Positions 43,527-53,521 of a DNA stretch of 64,000 bases are shown here, in pieces. Below the pieces are notes generated by a model. The model ran no database searches. It had not been told where the DNA came from and saw nothing but the letters and a program-made list of their open reading frames with translations. The stretch's first letter is position 1. Each line of letters opens with the position of its first letter. A program made the position numbers and the translations under genes. Source of the stretch: JADFRD01 sp964491015 (GTDB lineage: Bacteria; Fidelibacterota; Marinisomatia; Marinisomatales; TCS55); contig CAZBEY010000001.1 of NCBI GenBank assembly GCA_964491015.1, positions 99,629-163,628 of the forward strand. Direction: 5' to 3'.

Positions 43527-45881
43527 TTATTTAACCAATAGCATTCTTCGGCTCATCATTTGCTGGCCATCTGTAATTGTATAAATATACATTCCGGTGG
43601 CAAGGTGACTCGCATCGAAGGAAATGGTATGGTGACCCATCTGCATGTTATCATTTACAAGAACAGCAACTTCGCGCCCTGTAACATCATAAATAGTCAA
43701 TTTCACACGACTATCGTTGAATAATTCAAATTCGATATTCGTGGATGGATTGAATGGATTAGGATAGTTCTGATGTAAACTGAATGCACGAGGTAACCGT
43801 ACAACATCATTATCGATACTGACAACACCTGATGTGAATTTCGAGACTCTTCCACCGTCGAAGTCAGCAACATAAGCAACTGTATAGTCACTATTGAATG
43901 CAATACCACGCGGTGCACGAATGGTGTCTCCACCTGCGACTGCAGTTGCGTCAAAAGATACACCATAAGGCTGACCGGTTCCTATTGAACCAACTATCTG
44001 ATGGTTTGCACCAGGATCTAATTCATACCAACCAGTGAAATCTCCTTCTGCAACATTCCAGTATGTTCCTACCCATAATGTGCTGTCTTTACCCCAATCC
44101 AGGCTTTGTCCCCACATGACTTCATTGTACAGAATATCTTGTAGAACAAAAGTACCTTCCGGACCATCTGCACTGGTATAATGGAATACACCATTGTTAT
44201 GGGTTCCACCATAAATACGTGCATGGTATAAATTGTTACCGGTTGCATCTACCAGAACATTACGTGATATAGCTGTATTTGTACCGTCTTCAATGGAATT
44301 CACTAAATCAGGAGAATCAACTGCGTCTCCTGTATAATCATCCGGTAATCCCAAAGAAGCATCAAATACCCATATCGGATTTCCACCTGGTACAACTTGT
44401 GTAACAAACAGGTAACCGTCTGCGGTCATTGATGTTTCTGTAATGGATCCGGGAAAATTATAATACGCACCTAAACCTTCTCCCGTTTGGGCATTGATCT
44501 GCCATACGTCATTGTAGGCCGAATACAGAATGTTACCGTCCTTGTCTAAAGACACTCCACGACAACCATTCCACATCGTATCTACACGGCCATCAGCCCA
44601 ACTGATTGAACGAATCGGTGAAAACGATGCCTGTGTTCCATCTGCTTCATAAACGTAGATTGGCTTAATTGGTATCGTATCTGTAGGCAATCCCAATGTA
44701 TCTGAATAGGCATAATATCCAACCCATACACGGCCATTACCGTCTACTACAGCTGAATGCGCCTGCTTACCTAATGCAAAATCGCTGTCATAAGTCCAAT
44801 CATCGAATGAAGGAGCCTCTTGCAGCGCAGGAGCGGTGAATCCAGTACCGTCATCGACAAATTTCGAGACTCTTCCACCGTCGAAGTCAGCAACATAAGC
44901 AACTGTATAGTCACTATTGAATGCAATACCACGCGGTGCACGAATGGTGTCTCCACCTGCGACTGCAGTTGCGTCAAAAGATACACCATAAGGCTGACCG
45001 GTTCCTATTGAACCAACTATCTGATGGTTTGCACCAGGATCTAATTCATACCAACCAGTGAAATCTCCTTCTGCAACATTCCAGTATGTTCCTACCCATA
45101 ATGTGCTGTCTTTACCCCAATCCAGGCTTTGTCCCCACATGACTTCATTGTACAGAATATCTTGTAGAACAAAAGTACCTTCCGGACCATCTGCACTGGT
45201 ATAATGGAATACACCATTGTTATGGGTTCCACCATAAATACGTGCATGGTATAAATTGTTACCGGTTGCATCTACCAGAACATTACGTGATATAGCTGTA
45301 TTTGTACCGTCTTCAATGGAATTCACTAAATCAGGAGAATCAACTGCGTCTCCTGTATAATCATCCGGTAATCCCAAAGAAGCATCAAATACCCATATCG
45401 GATTTCCACCTGGTACAACTTGTGTAACAAACAGGTAACCGTCTGCGGTCATTGATGTTTCTGTAATGGATCCGGGAAAATTATAATACGCACCTAAACC
45501 TTCTCCCGTTTGGGCATTGATCTGCCATACGTCATTGTAGGCCGAATACAGAATGTTACCGTCCTTGTCTAAAGACACTCCACGACAACCATTCCACATC
45601 GTATCTACACGGCCATCAGCCCAACTGATTGAACGAATCGGTGAAAACGATGCCTGTGTTCCATCTGCTTCATAAACGTAGATTGGCTTAATTGGTATCG
45701 TATCTGTAGGCAATCCCAATGTATCTGAATAGGCATAATATCCAACCCATACACGGCCATTACCGTCTACTACAGCTGAATGCGCCTGCTTACCTAATGC
45801 AAAATCGCTGTCATAAACCCACTCAGAGTGGAGAAATGTGCCTGCGATGGCGACCAATGCAATTATTAACATTCTCTTCAT
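43527..45881 (-). CDS. Secreted duplicated beta-propeller protein with T9SS sorting domain
   Basis: 784 residues. Signal peptide 1-19, then two copies of a propeller-like domain (about 23-341 and 364-682) identical in protein and DNA sequence, joined by a 22-residue linker, and a type A T9SS tail (HQNYPNPFNPSTNIEFELF; ends MMSRRMLLVK). Each copy has NHL/SMP-30-like blades such as GNGRVWVGYYAYSDT, RGVSLDKDGNILYSAYNDV and APRGIAFNSDYTVAYVADF. A strong ribosome-binding site and a strong terminator suggest high expression, fitting an abundant surface protein. It ends the run of receptor genes; ligand unknown. Confidence 0.9.
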   Translation of the reverse strand: MKRMLIIALVAIAGTFLHSEWVYDSDFALGKQAHSAVVDGNGRVWVGYYAYSDTLGLPTDTIPIKPIYVYEADGTQASFSPIRSISWADGRVDTMWNGCRGVSLDKDGNILYSAYNDVWQINAQTGEGLGAYYNFPGSITETSMTADGYLFVTQVVPGGNPIWVFDASLGLPDDYTGDAVDSPDLVNSIEDGTNTAISRNVLVDATGNNLYHARIYGGTHNNGVFHYTSADGPEGTFVLQDILYNEVMWGQSLDWGKDSTLWVGTYWNVAEGDFTGWYELDPGANHQIVGSIGTGQPYGVSFDATAVAGGDTIRAPRGIAFNSDYTVAYVADFDGGRVSKFVDDGTGFTAPALQEAPSFDDWTYDSDFALGKQAHSAVVDGNGRVWVGYYAYSDTLGLPTDTIPIKPIYVYEADGTQASFSPIRSISWADGRVDTMWNGCRGVSLDKDGNILYSAYNDVWQINAQTGEGLGAYYNFPGSITETSMTADGYLFVTQVVPGGNPIWVFDASLGLPDDYTGDAVDSPDLVNSIEDGTNTAISRNVLVDATGNNLYHARIYGGTHNNGVFHYTSADGPEGTFVLQDILYNEVMWGQSLDWGKDSTLWVGTYWNVAEGDFTGWYELDPGANHQIVGSIGTGQPYGVSFDATAVAGGDTIRAPRGIAFNSDYTVAYVADFDGGRVSKFTSGVVSIDNDVVRLPRAFSLHQNYPNPFNPSTNIEFELFNDSRVKLTIYDVTGREVAVLVNDNMQMGHHTISFDASHLATGMYIYTITDGQQMMSRRMLLVK
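43837..44793 (-). repeat. Direct repeat copy 1 (957 bp), C-terminal half of the propeller gene
   Basis: Matches 44860-45816 base for base when the two are read side by side; the period is 1023 bp (341 codons), which keeps the frame. The match ends sharply at both borders. Confidence 0.95.
44860..45816 (-). repeat. Direct repeat copy 2 (957 bp), N-terminal half of the propeller gene
   Basis: Partner of 43837-44793. The 66-bp spacer between copies encodes the linker VDDGTGFTAPALQEAPSFDD and is not repeated. Confidence 0.95.
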
Positions 45882-45886
45882 TAGTA

Positions 45887-45893
45887 CTCCTCT
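45887..45893 (-). promoter_or_regulatory. Strong Shine-Dalgarno site of the duplicated propeller gene
   Basis: AGAGGAG on the minus strand, 5 bases before the ATG at 45881. It is one of the best sites in the window and supports high translation of this surface protein. Confidence 0.75.
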
Positions 45894-45979
45894 TATTTAT
45901 GGTTTGTTTATTTTTATAAGAAATTACGTTCAGGATTATAGGTGTTTCCCTCTAATGTTCCAAAACATAATTCTCATTT

Positions 45980-48109
45980 TTATCGTATGACGATAAATTT
46001 TCTAAAGGCTGATTCACCTTTCTGAAAAATAATTCCCTGAGTATCCGAATCGACTATATCCTCCGTCACTTCAAAATAGGCAATATACAATCCTGAAACG
46101 ACAACTTGCCTGTATCGTGTGGATGAATTCCATTCTTCATCTCCGCTTCCATCCTGATGATCAATTTCTTCAATTAAATCTCCACGTTCCGTAAAAATCT
46201 TTATTTTACATTTCCCCGGAATATTATAAAACATGATTTTATCCGGTTGTCCCGGGAACTGCAATGTACTGCTTGAAATATGGTACGGATTTGGCACAAC
46301 CCGAATTTGATCCAGTGATGTGCCTTGTTTACGCTTTAAAAAAGCCGGCTTACTTGTTTTTGTGTAATAATATGAACTTCTCAGAAAACCGGTTGGATTT
46401 GTAATTCCTTGTGAATTCAGTGACCCATCGCTTTTGGAAACGATATAATAATAATAAGAAAAGCCTCTTACAGCCGTTACATCATCAAATTGGTAAATAC
46501 CGGTAGGACCGGAATAGATGGGGTCCATATCAAAAACAGTGTCTGGTTTAGCAACAGCCCGATAAATCTCATATCCGGCAAAATTAGGGTCCGATTCTGA
46601 TTCGCTGGCTAACCAACTTAGAAAAATCCTGTCTCCGCCTGATTCGACAATGAAGACCGGGGGCGGCATTGGAGGCTTGGGGATCTTAAAACCTGAATCA
46701 TAATTTCTTTTTGCCCGGCTAAACGCCTGTAAAATGGAATCTTTTCCTGTATATACCCAGGCATTCTTAAACTCGTCCTTATTTGATGTTGTTCCGTTTC
46801 CGGGTAAATCATAGGGGGCGGTTCCATTTAAATATTCCTGTCCTACCCATTCACATAATTGTCTGGAAATACCATTAATTCCTTCTGCTTCTACGATAGT
46901 AATACTTTCCCCCGGTGCGAGATCATAAGGACCATAAGCTATCATAACATTCGTTCCGCCCGGATCATTGTGAACGGTTGAAGGGTCCTCACCAGGATAA
47001 GAATCATACGCACCATATATCTCATCCATCCGGTTATTGCCCCCTTTGTCTGATCCGCCGTATGGATTACCGCTCAACATACCATACAACTGGGTCATTT
47101 TCACCGCGTCATCGTCTGGTTGGTACCGTCCAATTGATGGATACGTATCCCCTGCATGCCACCCCAAAAATACCGGTTGATTCACATCATCGCTTGAATC
47201 AGTGGGACTGGTATCCACATGAATTACAACTGACCCAATATGGTGCGGTGAAGTTAGGCGCCCGCTGCCGGTACGTTTTGGCGCTCCAACATTATCAAAT
47301 GAATTTGAAGCATTTTGCCCCAACCAGCTAAACCCACAGCGCAGCCAATCAACAATCCCGGAGGATTCAGTTAGCACGTCGTTCTGATGAAGCGGATAAT
47401 CTTCACCTCGCTTTGTCACCCACATGTGTTTCCCCCAAGATGCTGGTCCGCCGGCAGACCATGCTGCTTCACGACTCCCGTTGTAGCGGGTTCCCCAACC
47501 GATTCTAACACCGCGTAAGGTATCATTCAGTTCTATCTCTTCATCCCAGTCGGTATTTCCGGTATTTGTAAATGTAAGAACTTTAATAAAATAATTATCA
47601 TGGTATTGTTGAGAGAAGGCATAAATGGTCCGATTCATTGTCAGACCCATTGATGTATTTACAATATTGATTATTTTTCTGTCGGAAGGAATAGTACTGT
47701 CATACTCATCAATATCGCTTAAATAAATTCCGGTCGTATTGATTCCGTCAACATAGACGGACGGCGGTTCAAATTGTGCAATCTGTTTCAGCTCCATGGG
47801 GAATATGCTTGTTTCGACATAGCTCAAAGAAAAATAAATTCCGTAATGTTCCCATAATTGGTTTTTATCATCGGTGAAATTTTCGCATGCAAACCATGTT
47901 CGTTTAATGACAGCATTATCCTGAAATTGATAATCTGCCGGCCATCGCAATCCTTCATAATACGAATTATTCCATGCTCTTTCAGATCCCCAAGCTGAAA
48001 AATGACTTTGCAATGATCCGATTCGTATGTATCGTTTTTCTGTTTCGCCAACCTGAGAAAATATCACAGTAACGAATATGATGGATAATATGGTGAGTTT
48101 TTTTACCAC
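45980..48109 (-). CDS. Large secreted protein with FN3 domain and PNPY-type FlgD-like tail (receptor partner 1)
   Basis: 709 residues, GTG start at 48109 touching the receptor stop (TAGTG). Signal peptide MVKKLTILSIIFVTVIFSQ. The first 450 residues are a conserved but unnamed region (RIGSLQSHFSAWGSE, SVYVDGINTTG, IINIVNTSMGLTMNRTIYAF, AYGPYDLAPGESITIV). An FN3-like domain follows (about 470-575), then a C-terminal domain beginning VVPNPYHIS with FTERGDLIEEIDHQDGSG and ending FRKFIVIR. That tail has a FlgD-like fold but is a different class from NYPNPFNP tails. It is a paralogue of 54058-56103, and both follow a TonB-dependent receptor gene. Function unknown; possibly the surface subunit of the receptor. 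Confidence 0.85.
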   Translation of the reverse strand: MVKKLTILSIIFVTVIFSQVGETEKRYIRIGSLQSHFSAWGSERAWNNSYYEGLRWPADYQFQDNAVIKRTWFACENFTDDKNQLWEHYGIYFSLSYVETSIFPMELKQIAQFEPPSVYVDGINTTGIYLSDIDEYDSTIPSDRKIINIVNTSMGLTMNRTIYAFSQQYHDNYFIKVLTFTNTGNTDWDEEIELNDTLRGVRIGWGTRYNGSREAAWSAGGPASWGKHMWVTKRGEDYPLHQNDVLTESSGIVDWLRCGFSWLGQNASNSFDNVGAPKRTGSGRLTSPHHIGSVVIHVDTSPTDSSDDVNQPVFLGWHAGDTYPSIGRYQPDDDAVKMTQLYGMLSGNPYGGSDKGGNNRMDEIYGAYDSYPGEDPSTVHNDPGGTNVMIAYGPYDLAPGESITIVEAEGINGISRQLCEWVGQEYLNGTAPYDLPGNGTTSNKDEFKNAWVYTGKDSILQAFSRAKRNYDSGFKIPKPPMPPPVFIVESGGDRIFLSWLASESESDPNFAGYEIYRAVAKPDTVFDMDPIYSGPTGIYQFDDVTAVRGFSYYYYIVSKSDGSLNSQGITNPTGFLRSSYYYTKTSKPAFLKRKQGTSLDQIRVVPNPYHISSSTLQFPGQPDKIMFYNIPGKCKIKIFTERGDLIEEIDHQDGSGDEEWNSSTRYRQVVVSGLYIAYFEVTEDIVDSDTQGIIFQKGESAFRKFIVIR

Positions 48110-51100
48110 TAAAATTCCATTGTTATTCCAAACACAATATCCCTTGGATCTAAAAACGAGATCGATTTTAAGTTTGGCATATTTATATAGGCTTTAGTGT
48201 CCAATATTTTTTGTTCGTCAGCCGTGAGATGATCCGGATCAATCGGATTAAATGGTTGATATTCGACACCGTTCTTACGGTAATCCCCTACTCGGTCATT
48301 TCCTTTTTCAGAACCTTCTTCCCAAGAGAATCTCAATGATTCCATATAATCGATATAATCATGTTTATCTGCAAAAACGGATGACTCAGCTGAACCGCGA
48401 GGCGCCCCGGCGGCGTTTAAATATTTATTATTGGTAAGATTAGAAATATCCACAAACATCCGCATTTGAATATTATTAATAAGAAATGATTTCGAAATTC
48501 TCATATCCAGGAACCATCGATCTTTCCATTGGACATTATCAATGATACCGGGTTTTTTGCTCGGATTATAAGTCGAATACTCTCCGGATTCATAATTAAA
48601 CAACGTGCTTATCACCCATTGACTAAAGGGGCGAAAACCAAAAATACTGGGTCCAAACATGGATGGTGCGGCAATATTAATTGCCGCGTTTATATAAGGT
48701 TGTGCGTGAGGTTTGAATTGCCCAGGATTTACAATGTCGGATTCCCTCTGCAAATTTGGATCTTCATAATATTTTGTAAGTCCAAAATATCCTGATGACT
48801 TCACTAAATATGTATAGTTAATAAATCCTGTTATAAAATCACCCCTGATTTTTTCAAAAACCAATTCAAATCCGCGTATATCTTCATAATTATTGTTGGC
48901 AGCCTGTCTGTATTGAACGGATTGATTTAAACTCTGGTAAGAAATAGTTCCAATCTGATTTGATACATCTTTATAGTAAGCAGTCAGATTCATTAAATAT
49001 GAATCATATAGTAATTGTGAATACCCCAATTCATAAGCGATTGTTTTTTCATAAAGCAAATTTGGGTTGCCTAAGTTTGTGACCAATCCATTTGATTCTC
49101 TTTGAATGCCGAATCGATATTGTGAACCCGGCTCCGAATAAAAATGACCATAGTTAAAGTATAATTTCGATGATTCGGTAATAGGGAAAGAAACACCGAG
49201 CCTGGGATGTAAAGAAAACTGAGATTCTGAATTTACAGTTGCAACAGAATCTTCAATATCATCCCCTAAACCCTGGCTCAAATTTGTGTCGTATGGATTT
49301 AAATTATATACAACAGTATTTGAATTCGAATATTCACTCCTTAACCCAATATTGGCAATAAATCCCTCAAATTCGAGCTTATCCTGTGCATAAAATGACA
49401 AGCGGAAAGGATGAACATCATATACAAGATCCCTATTCCACGTAGACATTCCCGGATTGCTGGCAAAGGAATATATATCCATCTTATTTGAAACCCATTC
49501 GAATCCGGTTTGTATTTGATTACTCTGATTTAGCTGGGCAGAATAATCAAATTTTGCAATAAAGGTTGAAACACTTGATCTGTCCCGGCCAATATTCATC
49601 CAGCCTCCCATATTCATTCCATCAATACCCGTCACACCGTAACCCCAATATCCATAAGGCGCTTCATCTACAAAATAGTCATTAAATAACTCATAGGATT
49701 TTGTTGTATCTCTTAACATGGTTTGATATGTTTTATAGAAATTGCCTGAATATTGTACCAGCGCCTCATAGAAACGGTTTGGACTAATCATGTGATTTAT
49801 TTTGACCCCAAATCCGGATCGATAAATGGTAGTAGGTGAATAATATCCCGGCATATAAATAACACTGTTTCCGCTGGAGCTATTCAGTAAATTGGAAATA
49901 GATTGGTCTGTTTTTAGTACGTACCCGGTCGGAGTGGTTGTCCAGTTATATGGAGATACAGATTTTGTTTCACCATATTTTGTTACGATTGTGACATCGG
50001 TTTTATCCCCCATATCAAAATTGATTTTCAGCCTTGTATTTGTTCCTGTATATCGATCTCTAGACAAGGGGAAAATAAACATGGATTCTTCATTATAATG
50101 TGTCAGATAAAATCGTGGATTTCCATCTTTGAATACACCCGATATTGGCCCCCCAATCGCAACATCAATTGTTTTATCAGGTCTGGTTATATCACCTTCA
50201 CGACGATGCTCCCAAGAGAACAGACGCTGAGCTTGTTTAGGCGTTAAATCGTTATCAGGATTCATATCTCCTAAAGTAGCAGCGGAGACTGCATTCCATC
50301 CCTCAAAAGACGGATATTGCCCTTCAGTATAGTTATCCCATGCTCCATTATTCGTTCCTGTCCAGCATACAGTTGTATCCATAAAAGGACGTAAGAAATA
50401 TGAGTTTGGATCAAAAACTGATGGGCCAAAATGCTTTGGAGCCGGGGGTCGATAATAAACTGCCACAGATCCATGAAATCGGTCTGACTGTCCTTCCTTG
50501 TTCACAATATTGATAATACCGGATCGTATATTCCCGTACTCGGCGTTAAAACCGCCTGATTGAACCTGGATATCGGATACACCTAATAAAGATGTGGTGG
50601 TAACAGGAGAAAAACTTCGAGCATCATTTTGAAGAAAACCATCTATATAAATACCTGTTTGCGTTGATGAGCTGCCGCGAATGGACAAACCCTTGACACC
50701 TGCCTGAAGACCAATGACATCATCAATGTTCGAAAGTGGCATTTTTTCAATGACATCATCCGTAATGTTTATTTTGCTGGAAGTGACATCGGGTTCTACC
50801 CATTCCCTTTCAGCGGTGACGGTAATTTCATCAAAACCAATTGTTTCCGATTGCAATGCACTATTGATGTGAGTGGTTTGATCAATTCGAACACTCACAT
50901 GTTTGATAGATACGCGTGCATAACCAATGATTTGAACATTGAGTGTGTATTCACCCGGAGGAATATTTAATATAACATAATGACCATTTAGATCCGTGAC
51001 AGCACCCAATTGTAGTTCAGCTAAAAATATATTAACACCTGGTAATGGGTCACTTGTTTCTAAATCAGAAATGACACCGCCAATTTTCCCCGATATTCCA

Positions 51101-51162
51101 GCGAAAGAAAAAGAGAAAAATGAAACCAATACGAGTAGTATTTTGGTTTCGTATCTTTTCAT
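48109..51162 (-). CDS. TonB-dependent receptor with CarboxypepD_reg-like N-terminal domain (1)
   Basis: Outer-membrane active transporter of 1017 residues. Signal peptide 1-21, CarboxypepD_reg-like domain (about 24-110; GGVISDLETSDPLPGVNIFL, TDLNGHYVILNIPPGEYTL), TonB-box-like EITVTAERE, plug domain (about 125-235; GLSIRGSSSTQTGIYIDGF, QVQSGGFNAEYGNIRSGIIN) and a 22-strand barrel ending in F (DIVFGITMEF). A segment after the plug, GWNAVSAATLGDMNPDNDLT, is also found in the second receptor and marks this subfamily. No SusD gene is present; instead the PNPY-tail protein follows directly. Confidence 0.94.
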   Translation of the reverse strand: MKRYETKILLVLVSFFSFSFAGISGKIGGVISDLETSDPLPGVNIFLAELQLGAVTDLNGHYVILNIPPGEYTLNVQIIGYARVSIKHVSVRIDQTTHINSALQSETIGFDEITVTAEREWVEPDVTSSKINITDDVIEKMPLSNIDDVIGLQAGVKGLSIRGSSSTQTGIYIDGFLQNDARSFSPVTTTSLLGVSDIQVQSGGFNAEYGNIRSGIINIVNKEGQSDRFHGSVAVYYRPPAPKHFGPSVFDPNSYFLRPFMDTTVCWTGTNNGAWDNYTEGQYPSFEGWNAVSAATLGDMNPDNDLTPKQAQRLFSWEHRREGDITRPDKTIDVAIGGPISGVFKDGNPRFYLTHYNEESMFIFPLSRDRYTGTNTRLKINFDMGDKTDVTIVTKYGETKSVSPYNWTTTPTGYVLKTDQSISNLLNSSSGNSVIYMPGYYSPTTIYRSGFGVKINHMISPNRFYEALVQYSGNFYKTYQTMLRDTTKSYELFNDYFVDEAPYGYWGYGVTGIDGMNMGGWMNIGRDRSSVSTFIAKFDYSAQLNQSNQIQTGFEWVSNKMDIYSFASNPGMSTWNRDLVYDVHPFRLSFYAQDKLEFEGFIANIGLRSEYSNSNTVVYNLNPYDTNLSQGLGDDIEDSVATVNSESQFSLHPRLGVSFPITESSKLYFNYGHFYSEPGSQYRFGIQRESNGLVTNLGNPNLLYEKTIAYELGYSQLLYDSYLMNLTAYYKDVSNQIGTISYQSLNQSVQYRQAANNNYEDIRGFELVFEKIRGDFITGFINYTYLVKSSGYFGLTKYYEDPNLQRESDIVNPGQFKPHAQPYINAAINIAAPSMFGPSIFGFRPFSQWVISTLFNYESGEYSTYNPSKKPGIIDNVQWKDRWFLDMRISKSFLINNIQMRMFVDISNLTNNKYLNAAGAPRGSAESSVFADKHDYIDYMESLRFSWEEGSEKGNDRVGDYRKNGVEYQPFNPIDPDHLTADEQKILDTKAYINMPNLKSISFLDPRDIVFGITMEF

Positions 51163-51174
51163 TATTCTTCTAAT

Positions 51175-52485
51175 CTAAAAAGTTCGTCCGTAGTAAGGCG
51201 CGCCCAATCGCGCCATATCAATGCGGTAAAGCCCCAATTCATCAGCGGGTTTATAATTCCAAGAAGTCCCTTCAGGCGGTGATGCAGTATTACGATTATT
51301 CACATATAAGTATTTATCATTCCCCCATGTTAATTTTGTGCCGGGCGCTTTAAAAACATCTTCATAGACCGGTACCGGTGTGACTCCAGTGTAGGGGGAT
51401 GATACTTCGTATAAACCGGCTCCTAATGTTTCATAACTGGATGGGTCATTATAGTCTACACCAACGATCATTGCACCATCTGCTGCAAATGTGAAATCTA
51501 ATGGCTTGGTTGCATTTTCCCCAAGCGCATCATCCCAGTCCAAGAGCAGTTCTGCAGGACCGAGTGAATCTGCACTTACGATGGCCGCTCTGTAAATTCC
51601 ATTTACAGCATCGACAGTTGTATCAGAGCCAATATATTCACCTAATATATATACATCGTTTTCAAACACACGAATTGTATTCATATGTACATCTTCAGGT
51701 AAAATTGCTTCCTCAGAAAAGTCCGTTTCACCTGCTCCAAGGTTGATTCGATATAAAATATTACTGCGACCGCCCGCATACATATTTCCATTAGAATCAT
51801 AATCTAAACTATAAGCTCTTGTGTTGCTGGGCAGCCTCACTAATTCGGCCGCATCATCGTGAATACCGGTAGAATAGATTTTTTTATCAACCATTGCCAT
51901 AACAATAGAGTCCGTTGTACTAAACCTCATTCCAATCGCTTTTATTTTTTTTGAATGTTCTGCAAATACAATTGAATCAGCGGTGCCACTCGCATATACG
52001 CGTAATATTTCTCTATTACTGGATTCGGACACATAGAGATTTTCATTTGGATCAACCGCAATTGCCCATAAACTTGTTCCTAAAGGATCGAATCCACCCC
52101 AGGGAACTACTGAAGAATACAGACCATAATTGTCCCACTCAGCAAATTCATACGCGCCAATAACTGCAACCTGAATTTTTATGCTATCGGCAACAATTTT
52201 TGCCGTCTTAACAATTAACTCGGTGGATGAGGCAGATTGGACCGTTCCGGCATACCCGTTAAAATAAACAAGGTTTTTATCAATGGTCTCTGAAAAATTT
52301 GTACCTGTGATTGTGATGATCCCGATCCCTGAAAAGGCTGAATCGGAAGGAGAAACTGACGTTATAGTCGGGTTTGGAAGTACTTCCGGATTTTTGTCAT
52401 AAATATTGTCAGGGTAAGTCGGTTCCTCACAAGAAAAGAAACATCCTACCAGAATGAGTAATGAAATTGACTTAATACGATTCAT
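51175..52485 (-). CDS. Surface lipoprotein with IPT/TIG domain and beta-propeller
   Basis: 436 residues. Lipoprotein signal with LILVGC (C15) and a second Cys at 19. An IPT/TIG domain (about 40-115; PTITSVSPSDSAFSGIG, ITITGTNFSET) is followed by NHL-like blades (LWAIAVDPNENLYVSESSNR, YSLDYDSNGNMYAGGRSN). TIG plus NHL is the layout of SusE/SusF-like or surface glycan-binding lipoproteins in Bacteroidota. Its place between a PorV-like barrel and a TonB-dependent receptor supports a ligand-capturing role, which is inferred. Confidence 0.8.
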   Translation of the reverse strand: MNRIKSISLLILVGCFFSCEEPTYPDNIYDKNPEVLPNPTITSVSPSDSAFSGIGIITITGTNFSETIDKNLVYFNGYAGTVQSASSTELIVKTAKIVADSIKIQVAVIGAYEFAEWDNYGLYSSVVPWGGFDPLGTSLWAIAVDPNENLYVSESSNREILRVYASGTADSIVFAEHSKKIKAIGMRFSTTDSIVMAMVDKKIYSTGIHDDAAELVRLPSNTRAYSLDYDSNGNMYAGGRSNILYRINLGAGETDFSEEAILPEDVHMNTIRVFENDVYILGEYIGSDTTVDAVNGIYRAAIVSADSLGPAELLLDWDDALGENATKPLDFTFAADGAMIVGVDYNDPSSYETLGAGLYEVSSPYTGVTPVPVYEDVFKAPGTKLTWGNDKYLYVNNRNTASPPEGTSWNYKPADELGLYRIDMARLGAPYYGRTF

Positions 52486-52495
52486 AAGATGACCT

Positions 52496-53518
52496 CTATA
52501 AAGTGATTTGGAACGAGAGTTGGTTCACACTGTCAAAAATACCAAATGGGGTGTATGCATAGTCAATACTTATACCATTATTTTTTACTGCGAATCGAAA
52601 TCCAACTCCAAATGTAAACCCTCGCTCATCATAATTTCCATAGTAGCCTGTGCGTAAATACAAAATCTTCAATGGATTATATTCAATACCGATATTGGTT
52701 CTTTCAGAGTAAGATCTTGGGTGCAGTGCATCTACTGATAGAATAAATTTCCCATCGGAGTTAAAAGGAGATTTTAAAAATCCCAGAATCCCGAATTGAG
52801 CCAAATCGATAGAGCTGCCGATCGTAAACATCAATGGGAGTTGGAATCCTTCCGTTTGGTATTTGACCTCTTGCGAAAAATTCCGAACCATCATGCCAAA
52901 AGAAAAATCTTTCCAACCTGTTTCATACAAAGTTCCAAAATCATAAGCGAGCGTTGATACCCAGTTTTTAACGACTGTATTGGTTGTATCTGAGTCAGGT
53001 ATGATACTTCTTCCCAAAAATTGATAGGTTGATTTAATGTGACCGCCGACAGAGAATTTATCCGAAAGTGATTTAGCATATCCTGCTCCAATTGCAAGGG
53101 CCGTCGGTTTTATTATTTCAGTATCCACGTAGCCGGATTCATTCTCCCAAACCATGGTTCCCTGAACTTCACCATAATTTACAGACTGAATACTAAAAGC
53201 AAAAACGCCGTAGTATCCATTTTTTGGAGCGAATCCTATACTTGCTGTTAAATGATTAATATCGGCAATCCATTGATTTCGGCTAAAGTTAGCTGTAATA
53301 AGCTGGGTAGATCTTGCCATTCCTGCCGGATTAAAAAAAACAGCGTTGGATTGACCTGGCATCGTGGTCATTGCTTCTCCCATGCCTGTCGCTCTTGCAT
53401 CCGATACAACACTTAAGAACTGGAATCCGGTCTGTGCAAGCTTAATGTCATCAGAAAATCCAATGGTACTTACGCCAATGATTAAAATTGCTTTTTGTAA
53501 AATGGTATGATTGATCAT
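52496..53518 (-). CDS. PorV/PorQ-family outer-membrane protein (1)
   Basis: 340 residues. Signal peptide 1-22, then the family start GFQFLSVVSDARATGMGEAM and SNAVFFNPAGMA, and a predicted 14-strand FadL-like barrel ending NQLSFQITL. PorV in Bacteroidota shuttles T9SS cargo or forms part of the T9SS attachment complex; many paralogues occur in FCB genomes with unknown partners. It follows the PNPY-tail protein and a small lipoprotein, the same order as at the right edge of the window. Confidence 0.88.
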   Translation of the reverse strand: MINHTILQKAILIIGVSTIGFSDDIKLAQTGFQFLSVVSDARATGMGEAMTTMPGQSNAVFFNPAGMARSTQLITANFSRNQWIADINHLTASIGFAPKNGYYGVFAFSIQSVNYGEVQGTMVWENESGYVDTEIIKPTALAIGAGYAKSLSDKFSVGGHIKSTYQFLGRSIIPDSDTTNTVVKNWVSTLAYDFGTLYETGWKDFSFGMMVRNFSQEVKYQTEGFQLPLMFTIGSSIDLAQFGILGFLKSPFNSDGKFILSVDALHPRSYSERTNIGIEYNPLKILYLRTGYYGNYDERGFTFGVGFRFAVKNNGISIDYAYTPFGIFDSVNQLSFQITL

Positions 53519-53521
53519 GGC

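Noticed and set aside
43703..44989. Two near-identical short minus-strand open frames in the propeller gene
   Set aside because: They are another-frame readings of the perfect 957-bp duplication, not separate genes.
43837..45816. Insertion sequence or CRISPR array as the cause of the long repeat
   Set aside because: The repeat is entirely coding, in frame, with no terminal inverted repeats, transposase or spacer structure. I found no mobile-element or CRISPR signature anywhere in the window.
45980..48109. SusD-like partner of the receptor
   Set aside because: No lipobox, no TPR-like helical pattern; the protein is beta-rich with an FN3 domain and FlgD-like tail.
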